64,000 nt of DNA, taken from Effrenium voratum. Lineage: Eukaryota > Sar > Dinophyceae > Suessiales > Symbiodiniaceae. The stretch lies in NCBI GenBank assembly GCA_963377175.1, contig CAUJNA010001891.1:594054-658053 (forward strand), read 5' to 3'. This document shows positions 23,184 to 32,088 of this stretch, piece after piece. A model generated the notes under the pieces. The model ran no database searches, was not told where the DNA came from, and saw nothing but the letters and a program-made list of their open reading frames with translations. The translations under genes were made by a program, and so were the position numbers. Positions within the stretch are counted from its first letter, which is position 1; each line of letters begins with the position of its first letter.

Positions 23184-23692
23184 GCAGATGTTACCTGCGC
23201 ACTATCCTCGCACGGGTCATTGCTGCTTGGGGTCTGTTGCTGACAGACATAGTCCACATGTGACCAGGGTCTGCAGTGTCATTAGCTTTCACAGTTTGCT
23301 CTCCTCTGTACCATTTCTGGGGCCGTCTTTGCAGATGTCAAAAAGGGAGGAGCAGCAGAGAGCAGGTTTTCAAGGTGAAGTGCAAGTTGCTTGAACGTCT
23401 TTGCTGTCAGGCTGCAATGCGATCCAGGCCCGGAGCCCAGTCCATCACTTGGGTTGGTCAAGAGATTGACTTTCCTTTTGCCTTGATGCTGAAAGCCAGA
23501 GCCCAACATTCTTTATCAAGCAGCAGTGAGAAAGTACTCCTGTGAAGCTGCGATGTCTCCTGCCTAAGCCTGGAACCAAGTCTATAGCAAGTGTTGTTGT
23601 CAAGAGCATGGCATTCAATTCCTGACCTGACAATGCACAGATGGGCTCGTGGTTTCAGCTGTGAGTTTGATGAAAAAGTGGACAGAATCGCC

Positions 23693-25631
23693 ATGGCAGA
23701 CTGCAGCTCGGATACCGACACAGAGGCATCAGAGCAGGAGGCAGCTGCAGTTTCAGAAGGGCCGGCAAAGCCTGGGGCACGTGGGCGTGGTGGCTCCAGA
23801 GGCTGCTCCAGGGGCCGAGGTTGCTCACGTGGCCGCCCTGCCGCACGGCAAAATGAAAGGGGCAGTGTCCAAGTGAGAGGTGCCAGTGAGTCTGGAACTT
23901 CCACTTCTGAGTCACCAGAGACCCAGCGGATCAATGCTGCTAAAGCTCGGTTGGGCACCAGAGAAGGCAATGAGAGCAAGGCCAGCAAGGCCAGAGCAAG
24001 TAAGGACCTTGACGAGGCGAGCACTGACAGCTCTTTGGAAGAAGCAGCCACACCTGTGCGCGGTTCAGGGCTTTATGAGTTCGCAGCAAATGTTTTCCAA
24101 GACATCCTCTCAGAAGAAGAACTCCACCGTCTCAAGCAGCTGCACAGCTCCCAAACTCGTCTTCTGGGCGAGTTTTGTGCTGGCATGGGCTCCAGCAGCA
24201 TGTCTTGGCGCGTGCTTGCAGATACTCTTCAAAGCTGCTTTGGCATCACCTTCTCACTGCAGACCAGCTTCTTCACCGAGTTCGTCAGTTGGAAGAACAA
24301 GGTGTGCATGGAAGTCATCACCGCTGCACACGGCGTGCGTCACAAACCACAAGGCTGGCTCGCAACCAAGGATTTGGTCTCCGAGCCACATCCTCCTCGT
24401 TGCCACATCGCAACTCTGGGCATCGAATGCGATGACATCAGTGGCTGCTCGAGCACACCCAGGTCAGTGCTAGATTCCCAGGGACGCTCAGGTCAGAGCT
24501 TTTTGCAGGTCCTGTCGTATTTGGACAAGGTCCCTTTCTCTGAGAGGCCTCAGTGCCTGCTCCTGGAGTGCGTGGCGAACCTGGGTAAGAAGAGAAAGTC
24601 AGTCCAGGAGAAGGGCACCGAGGCAGTTGCAGATCAGCTCCAGGAACGTGGCTATTTGGGCACCGGCAGGAGTTGAACACGAAGAATTTTGGAGCTCCTA
24701 AGCGTCGAAAGAGTGAGCTTCAGTTTCAGCGCAGCTTGTTGTTTTGCACCAAGCATTTTTGAGTAAATGGAGTTTGCGAAACACCAAGGTTCCACAGTCA
24801 CGCCCGAGGTGCTATGGTATCTTCATGAAGTTGGCCGCTTTCGGAGAGACTGGGAAAGCCGCTCAGGTAGGACGGCTGGATGCAATGTGGGCCTTTGTCA
24901 AGCGTTGCCAGACCAAGCAGGCCGAGCCACTGCTGCAGATCTTGGAGAAGTGTTTGGAGAACCCCGATGAAGTTCTGCTGAAGAAAGTCAAGAGGCAGTC
25001 AGATGGACAGAAGTGGAAGCAAGTGCACGAAGCTTTCAAGAAGCAGCACAGCATCAAGGACGCCGATGAGCACCCATTGCTGGTTGGGCTTCGCCAACAA
25101 GCTTCGCGTTTGCCAGCGTGCCTTACCTGAAATTTCAATTTCACAGGGGATCTAGTACGACCTCCTGAAATAATCTTCCAGCTCAGGACAGAGAGGGAGC
25201 TGGACGCAGCCCGATTGACTTTGGCATTGTCTTTGCAGCGTGGCCGACGTCTTGATGATCGGTGCTTGGCTGGTGATGTTGGCAGCTTCTCGGCAAAAAT
25301 GTATTCGGTCCAACTCAACAGCTCAGAGCAGCCCCCCAAAAACCCCTGTGGTTTTAGCCGAGGTTCTCTCGGACGACTACGCTTTCGGTCTGGGCTGCAT
25401 CCGTGCTTGTTACCGCACAAGAAATTCCTCTACAAGTGTCACGACACTTGGATATGTGGCTGCAGCAGCTCTTTGGCATTCGCTTTGCAAGGGCTAGGTC
25501 CGCGGGAAATAGCTCGGTTCCAGCTGGAGAAAATCTCAGACAGTTCTGCTCAAGATCTATGTGGCAATGCCTTCTCTGCACCGATCATTTTTGCTTTGCT
25601 TGTAGCAGTTCTGCTGCAGTATGATGAATGA
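23693..25631 (+). CDS. C5 cytosine DNA methyltransferase-like protein, multi-exon
   Basis: Expected to transfer a methyl group from S-adenosylmethionine to C5 of cytosine in the nucleus. Motifs run in family order: I (GEFCAGMGSSSMSW, near 24172), a IV-like stretch (LGIECDDISG, near 24416), VI (LLLECVANL, near 24562), VIII (LNTKNFGAPKRRK, 24673-24711), and IX/X (HPCLLPHKKFL, AFALQGLG, then QDLCGNAFSAPI, 25400-25600). In IV the Pro-Cys-Gln becomes Glu-Cys-Asp, so the candidate nucleophile Cys stays but the Pro is lost; in VI the Asn of ENV is Cys. The start is ATG 23693 (GCCATGGCA); residues 1-120 are disordered with an RG-rich tract (GARGRGGSRGCSRGRGCSRG). Between VI and VIII the frame shifts by one base near 24669, which could be decay or an assembly error. 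Splice sites around 24710-25240 are unresolved. Confidence 0.75.
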
Positions 25632-26117
25632 GAGCAGTACTGAAGCTTCAGAGAAGCTCAGGGGCGTCCTGATTTTAAGTCTTGAGTGAAGTGCAAGCAA
25701 CAGGGCAGCTTGGAAGAATAAATGCATGAGTGTGCTGCTTGGACATGTCTGCTCGACAGTGATGTAGTCTCACCATGCACTGAAGCCACCCCAGCTCTGT
25801 TGACTTTGACGGGCACAAGGATGTCGCATTGAAGGCCAGTTCATTGCCTGCCTGAGGTTTCTTCTTTTTCATCTGCGCCGAGGCTCATTGTTGTGGGAGG
25901 CAGTCCATAGCATTTGAATCACGAGCTGCATGATCCTGTGTTTGCCTCGCAGCCACGACTAGGTTTCTTTTGCTATGATTTGTCTCTTCTCGCAGTTGCT
26001 TGATCAGAATTAATTAAAACCATGGTCATGATATTGTTACAGCTTCTCATGTCATGCTTGTTTGATTGGCGGCACAAACCAATCATAATACTAACTTGGG
26101 TTGTTTGGACACTGCAA
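25632..26117. other. Intergenic interval of 485 bp
   Basis: Nothing recognised; presumably the 3' end of the methyltransferase-like gene and the 5' region of the DDE-like gene. The purine/pyrimidine-poor tract at 26000-26100 is AT-rich compared with its neighbours. Confidence 0.35.
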
Positions 26118-29100
26118 ATGGATGGCTGCGACACCGATACAGAAAGGAGTGCGTCTCCTCTGGGCAAGCCACGAAGGCAAGTACAGAAGCCTGTGAATGC
26201 TGCAGGTAGGAAGCCACAGGTAGCTAAAAATGTTGCGAGTGCTGCAGAGCTGAAGGTTGGTAATTCTGAGCGGTTTGTGGAGCAGTTTGCAACAAAGCTA
26301 CAAGCCGCACAGGCTGTTGGACGAGGCTGCGCGTGGTGTGGCTTCCAATGCTTCACAAAGCTTCAGCAATATTTGTCAGATCTGCTGGGTTGGCGAAAGC
26401 AATTCCGTGACTTGACTGTGGAGGCTGCAGATCGTGAACTCCTTTGGTTGTTTCGAAGGAGCGGTTCAAGCTCGGCGCTTGGCAAGCACAGGAACCATGG
26501 GGCAGGCAAGGCCGACGGCCACAGAGACCAGCAGCTGGAATCCAGCACGGAAACAGAACAGTCAGAACAAGACATCGCCAGCAGATCCAGGCCAAGGAAG
26601 TGCTTGAAATTGACAAGAGAGAGTTCTGGCACTGGGACTGAGCACTCAGAAGAACAGCCTGCAGGTGCGCAAGAAAAGGTGGATGTTCAGCTTTCTGGAA
26701 CCAGCACTTCCAGTGAAACTGCAGACTCTGGTCACTTGGACTTGCGTTCGCCCCAGTCCTCTACGGTTTCAGTTGCAAAGGCAAAGGCAAAGGCGCACGT
26801 GCGGCAGTATGCTACACGAGTGGGCGCTAAGCAGCCATCTGTCCCCTTGCAGCGCATCCTGCCATCTGCTACAGAAGACTGTATGGTTTGCCGTCAAAGT
26901 GGTATGTTTTTCCTTGGAATCGGGAGGACCAGATTGCAACGAGCGGCTTGGTCAATTCTCAGCGAACCCATTTCTGGCTTGGACTGGTTGTGAATGAAGT
27001 GTGGGGGTCTTCTTCATTTCTTTCCGATGTTGTGCTATCATGGCATAACGTGTGTGTAAATATGTATATATGCATATGTGTATTCATCGCCCTTAAAATT
27101 TGTTTCTTCTCACTGCGGCCTGCCAGGTCTTGCGTGGCTTGCCTGACACGAGAAAGCAGGGACATCGGTTGCCGCGCCCTCATGCGTCCAGCCAATTGGA
27201 TATCTGCAACCGGTTCTTGCAGGAGCGATACCATTACGATGGTGAGTTTCTGCCCGACAGGTTTGAGTTCGATCCGACCCTGGGTAGCCGTTGTTTGTAT
27301 GTGGGATGCAGCGAGGCAAGCCACAGTGCCAGGCAGGCTGCAGAAGATGATTCTTCAGAGTCCTCCAGTGACAAGGAGAAATTGTCAAGAGAGGAGCTGG
27401 ATGAGCAAGACTCCAGGGCCCTCAGTGCACTAGCCATCAAAGCAGTGGTTATGAACAACCCCTTTTCCAATGCAGCTGTCGGTCCTGGCCTTGCTCCAGG
27501 GCCACGGCGGTATTTAGGTGTCATGAAAGCCAACATGCTTTTCGAGATGCTGCGGCGCTGGTGCTCCCAAAGCTGTTTGTCCCCGGCCCCTTCTTGGACG
27601 ACGTTTAGACGAGCCCTGACACAAGCAAGACCATGGCTTCGCTTCAGGAAGTCCCAAGGACAGCATGGGAACTGTGACTCCTGCACATGGTTCAAACAAC
27701 AGCTGAGAGCATGTCACAATTTGGGACAGCGGGCCCAGTTGGTGGAACAGTATGCAGAACACCTATTGCAAAACTGGCGTGATCGCCAAGCAGATGCAGT
27801 ATTCCACGCACAGTCGGTGCAAGGAAGATCGGCAGCCATGAAGCTTGGCAAGACTTAAGGTTGCCAATTGATGCTAGGAAGCCTAGACAGCCAACCCTAA
27901 CCAGGCTAAATTAGCTAACATGGCAGAGGCCTCAGTGAATTTGTGTGTGATTTGCAGATACGAGGAACCCGAACGTCCGTGTGGGCGATCTGGCTCATTC
28001 CGTTCTACTTGTCCGAAGTGACGGACTCGACCAGGCAAAACACCGAGTGCCACGGACACTCTACAAGACCAAGAGCCTGGAGGCTGTGATACGGCCTGCG
28101 CTGCACGTGCAAATGCTGTGGTGTCATGGCTACGATGTCTGTTTCAATATCAGCGACGCTGACTTCCGCAAGGATACAGTGAATCATGTGGACGCCTTGA
28201 GCCGCAGCTTCAGCCGCATTTATGACAGCCTGAAGTCATTACCAAGGAACATTGTTCTGATGCTGGATAACACCAGCTCAAACAACAAGAACCAGCTCAT
28301 GGTCAAGTTCTTCATCAAGTTGGTCTGCCTTGAAGTCATAGAGACAGCCTATCTTGGCTTTCCCATCAAAGGCCACACCCACAGCCCGCTGGATGGGCTG
28401 GGCGGCCACGCAGTGGTACGGACAAGTAACTCCACATTCGACACCGCAGACCAGCTCACCGCCGTTTACAACGACTTCATGAAGCAGGCCAAGTTCGAGG
28501 ATGGCACACTGTTCCAGGGGGCCCAGAAACACGATGAAGCTGCAGACTGGCTTAGCTGGATCAATGAGATTCCCTTGAACCTGGCACTCATCACCGGCAC
28601 CTTTGCGAATGCTTGGCAACGTTGTGCATGGATGATAACTCATTTTTACATGTCTAGTGAGGTGCCAGCAGGGCTTTGCGTGTGATCCCGCAAGGTCCAC
28701 GAGCGCCGCATGGATTCCGAGTGCTAGCCCGCAAGCATTTGAAGGCAGATGATTGGCAGAATGCCACAGAAACGATGGCAGTGGCCACAGGACAACCTCA
28801 CGAAGATGATATCATGTTGGCTGTCTTTCAGTACATGAGCGATGCATCTCCCTTCCAGATATGCTGGTTGTTTTCAGCAGCAGAGGTGTGCAGACTTCAG
28901 GCAACCATGCGGCGACAACCTACTGGCATGAATCCTCGCAGGACCATCAGCCGCAAGGACCGCATGGAGGTGAAGCGCCAGGCTGATTTGGGGCTGGAAA
29001 GAGCTGCCATCAGTCAAGCAGCCCACAGCTTTCTTACCAGCTGGATACAGGAAACACTTCGTCGAGAACCTAGACCTGCTGAGTACAGCTTCCTGAACCA

Positions 29101-29293
29101 TTCGATCCATGTGGGGCCTCCACGAGCACTGCCAGTGAACCCGCACAGGCCTACAGCTCCACGTTTGATCCATGTGCGGCAGACCGATGCTGCAGGAGCC
29201 CTTGGCCCTCATGAGGATGACCTAGATGCTGGGATTGATAACAAACCTTGCTGCATTCAGAATGAAGCAGAGGCACGCTCGGCAGCTGTGTGA
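26118..29293 (+). CDS. DDE-like transposase (DUF7869-type), four exons, about 930 residues
   Basis: Exons: 26118-26900, 27127 to about 27850, about 27958 to 28617, and about 28672-29293. The start is ATG 26118 (MDGCDTDTERSASP). Residues 1-260 contain a cysteine pair (CAWCGFQCF) and a disordered acidic/Ser-rich part with CMVC at its end. Exon 2 ends in a Cys pair GNCDSCTWFKQQL and an Arg-rich helix. Exon 3 holds the likely catalytic core: VRSDGLDQAKHRVPR, LMLDNTSSNNKNQ and GFPIKGHTHSPLDGLGGHA, which supply the spaced acidic residues of an RNase H-like DDE/D fold. From memory this order matches the family Pfam calls DUF7869; that is the main uncertainty. Exon 4 is basic and C-terminal. It reads outward and ends 171 bp from the right TIR. 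The frames look intact. Confidence 0.65.
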
Positions 29294-29414
29294 CCCGCCA
29301 GCCGCTCACCGCTCACAAAATCAGGGTTGCTGGCATTTAGTGTACTCCCCACCCAAAATGCACCCACTGTCGGCACCAGTCGGGCTTCTGGCTCTGAGCT
29401 GCAAACCGAGGCAA

Positions 29415-29447
29415 ATCAACAAGTAAACTTTGAGTCAAAATGTTGAC
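29415..29447 (+). other. Right subterminal lox-like site (33 bp)
   Basis: ATCAACA at 29415 and TGTTGAC ending at 29447 form arms around a 19 bp centre, matching the left site in direct orientation at 27 of 33 positions with no indels. It lies 17 bp inside the right TIR and 122 bp past the stop of the DDE-like gene. Confidence 0.6.
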
Positions 29448-29463
29448 CTGCATTGCAGTATGG

Positions 29464-30216
29464 GAGACAAGGGAAGTAATCTTTAGCCCCATTAGCTTAC
29501 TTCATAATGGTTTTCATATGTTGGAAAACTTACTTCTTGGGGCTGCGCTAGTTCCAGGACCTGGGCTTCCAGGTCCTGGCAGAAACCTGGAATGCCAGGT
29601 CATTGATTGAGTGTGTTGTAGCCACCATAGCCACCAGACGCACTTGAAGAGGATTGCTCACCGCCCTGCCAGGCTGCCAGTTTGGGCTTTCCAGGACCTG
29701 GACTTCCAGGTCCTGGCCAAGACCTGGAACGCCAGGACTTGAAGATTGCACACTTGAGCAGCGCTAGAAACCAAACCCTTTGTGCAGCCCTGACCCTAAA
29801 CCCCTAAACGCCAGGGGTCCAAACCTAACCCCTAATCCTCTAGCATGCAATCCCTGCACTGCAAGCCTCCCTCTTATTATGCCCTCAATCTTCCCGAGTA
29901 CCGAAACGCAAGGCCTGGCCCACCTTTTTGCACCCTGCAACTACTATGCCCCCGAGACGGATGTAGGGGTTGCTGAACGTTGGGGTTGTTTGCCCTGAGC
30001 CTAGAACCCAACTCTGGGAGACCACGAAGGGACCCCTGAAAGCCACTGCTGAACCCTGCAAAAGAATCCCTCCCATGAACCTTTTTCAACGGATGACCTT
30101 ATAACCACTGACCCCTCGCACCCCCACAAGAAAACTGCTCAAAGTAACCTTTCTGAACCTCAGTCATCCTAGTACCCTTCTTGTTTCCTGCCATGGTATA
30201 CGTAAAAGTACTTAGT
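29464..30216 (-). repeat. Right terminal inverted repeat (753 bp)
   Basis: The reverse complement of the left arm lacking its 236 bp duplication and 6 bp insertion, and otherwise nearly identical. Inner edge GAGACAAGGGAAGTAAT, outer edge GGTATACGTAAAAGTACTTA. The 8 bp palindrome AAGTACTT lies at both outer edges (2585-2592 and 30206-30213). Confidence 0.93.
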
Positions 30217-30306
30217 AAGTGGTTAGTAACCATGGTTATAACCCACCGAGGGGACTTACAACCATGGTAAGTGGGTTATTGCTACGGTTACTAACCACTT
30301 ACTAAG
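30211..30306. mobile_element. 96 bp foldback MITE abutting the right edge
   Basis: CTTAGTAAGTGGTTAGTAAC at 30211 is mirrored by GTTACTAACCACTTACTAAG ending at 30306, with inner words ACCATGGTTATAACCCA and GGTAAGTGGGTTATTG. TA lies on both sides (30209-30210, 30307-30308) and fits a TA target duplication. A related foldback occurs at 57022-57150. Confidence 0.85.
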
Positions 30307-30309
30307 TAT

Positions 30310-32085
30310 CCTGCCCGTCTCAAGCTTGGGCTACCCGAGCGGCTGCCTGCAGCTTGAGTCCAGGACGCAAGGCAGGGGAAGTACCTGTGAACACGTGCGA
30401 TCGGTGCCAGTTGCTGAACGCTGTGGGGCAAGGGCCCGTCAAGAACCTAAGACGGTTGTGTTCTTCAGGGTTGACAGCTTCAGCTTTGCATTGTAGTCCA
30501 CAACACCATCATCATGGTCATTCATCTGTTGGAAAACTTACTTCTTGGGAGGTATGGGATTAGAGAGCTAGGCGGCTATGTGGGGGCAGCCCTAAATACA
30601 CTGGGTATGGAAATGCAGTTCCTGTGAAAACTAGACATGTCCACTGGGCATCATTGTGGAACTGGACATATGACATGACAATGTTAAACGGACAGGGACA
30701 ACAGAAACAACCCCTAACATGTGACAATAATTTGCAAGCTCAACATGCATGATGGCATGTTGTAGCATGGCAACCATGATGGCAGAAACCCTCAATTCAG
30801 CAAACGAGCTACAACAACTGGCAAAGAATGCCCACACCAGGGGCCAAGCAAGCTAGTTGGATTGCAGGTTGTGAGGCGGGTGCTAGGTTTATGTCATGTT
30901 TGCAGCAAGGCCGTCATTGGCCCCAGCACTTGAAACTGATGCCACTAGCCCCCTACTGGCTAAGCAAAACATACACTGCATTTCACTGGCCACCCCTCAC
31001 TGAGCAGCCTCAGTGAGTTGTGCCAGGCCTTGTCCAGCCAGGCCAGCACCTGAAGCGGCAGTTGTGCAATCGCACCAAGCCTGGAGCACTGCAGTGATGT
31101 GTGACAACTGGTGGTTTCATTCCAGCACAGCTTCTGCTTAAACATATGTTCCCATGCTACATGTTTCAAAACTTAGCAAGTCCTGAGTGAGATGTGTTTT
31201 TGGCCCATAGATGTACTGTGTCATGGTAACATGCACATAAGGCGTCCCAGGTCATGAGGGGCCAGTTATCTGCAAAAGCACCCCTGAGCACCGGGCCATC
31301 CAGGCAGGGTGTCTGGCCTGAGCACAGCAACTATCACTTGTTTGACCCTCACCAAACTGCCTGAGCCTTCTTGCATGAGCCCTGCAAGCTTGCTTGCGCT
31401 TCAACATTTTCTCCACTCACGCAGGAAGACTCCTGATCTGGCTGTGGGTCGTCACCAATGGTACCATTTTGGGGTAGGTGTCTATTTTAGTGGGATGTTC
31501 ACTGGGGGTACCGGGGTTTGACCCATGGCCATATGTACTTGGGCATGGCAGCCCATCATCACCGGCATAGCAGCCCACGCTCACTCAGCATTCCTCAGCA
31601 GTGTGGCCATATGTGGTTGCACAACACTGCGCAAAAAACAGAGTCTGAGTCTAACATGTGCTTGTGTGCTTCTGTATGTGAAGAAGTGGCACACAAGGGG
31701 TTCACATACATGTTGGGGGTTGACCTGAGCTCCGAGATCTATTCATGGCAAAAGTAAGTGCCCCCCACCCATGTTTCGCACACAGCAGCGCCCTTTGAAG
31801 CAAAGTATGGTTGACCTTTGGCCAACATGTTCCTTCAGTGACCCCAACAGAAAGGCTGGCCCATGGAGCAATGCAAAAGTCAACTATTGCAGCGGTTGCT
31901 GGGAATCAAAGGCAATGGGCTGTTGAATCAGGGTTAATCAAATCCATAGAAACAACTGGTGGCAAAAGCTATCACTTGCAGCTTAGAGTCTGTATGCTTC
32001 TGGCTGGATCTGATCAAGGAAGCGCCCGAGCCTTAGGTTGGCAATCAGTGACTTAAACAGTGGTGATGCAGCACACATTTTCAGA
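30310..32085. other. Flanking interval, no gene supported
   Basis: It contains one copy of the GACCCATGGCC hairpin repeat (31448-31532), repeated CATGGCA words and low-complexity TG/CA-rich sequence. Open frames of 60-80 codons have no motif. Confidence 0.4.
31448..31532. repeat. MITE-like repeat, GGTACC/GACCCATGGCC family
   Basis: Shares ACCAATGGTACCATTTTGGG, TTTTAGTGGGATGTTCACTG and GGGGTTTGACCCATGGCC with copies at 57663-57782 and 63575-63686. In the other copies GGTCAAAACC at the start mirrors TTTTGACC at the end, giving short terminal inverted repeats. Confidence 0.75.
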
Positions 32086-32088
32086 CAG

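Larger units (their letters stand above)
2582..30216. mobile_element. 27.6 kb giant element with long terminal inverted repeats
   Basis: The two ends are long inverted repeats: 2582-3576 matches the reverse complement of 29464-30216 almost without mismatch once a 236 bp duplication and a 6 bp insertion in the left arm are removed (995 versus 753 bp). Between them lie a tyrosine recombinase at the left end, a DDE-like transposase at the right end, a C5 methyltransferase-like gene, a phosphatase-like gene and unidentified genes. Both terminal genes read outward. Near-identical arms imply recent movement or homogenisation. No protein-primed polymerase B, packaging ATPase, protease or capsid was recognised, so it is not an obvious Maverick/Polinton. 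Its size and recombinase recall fungal Starships, but those captains read inward and Starships lack such long TIRs. The single-unit reading is inference from the symmetry. Confidence 0.8.

Noticed and set aside
23595..23692. Upstream extension of the methyltransferase-like start to 23591
   Set aside because: The extension opens at a non-ATG codon and has no domain; the ATG at 23693 has good context and begins an acidic stretch like that of the DDE-like gene.
2582..30216. Classification as a Maverick/Polinton or virophage-like element
   Set aside because: No PolB, packaging ATPase, protease, capsid or retroviral-type integrase was recognised; the recombinase is of tyrosine type. Unidentified exons leave some room.
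2582..30216. Classification as a Starship
   Set aside because: Starship captains lie at the 5' end reading inward, and the elements lack near-1 kb TIRs. Here the recombinase reads outward and no DUF3435-specific feature was identified.
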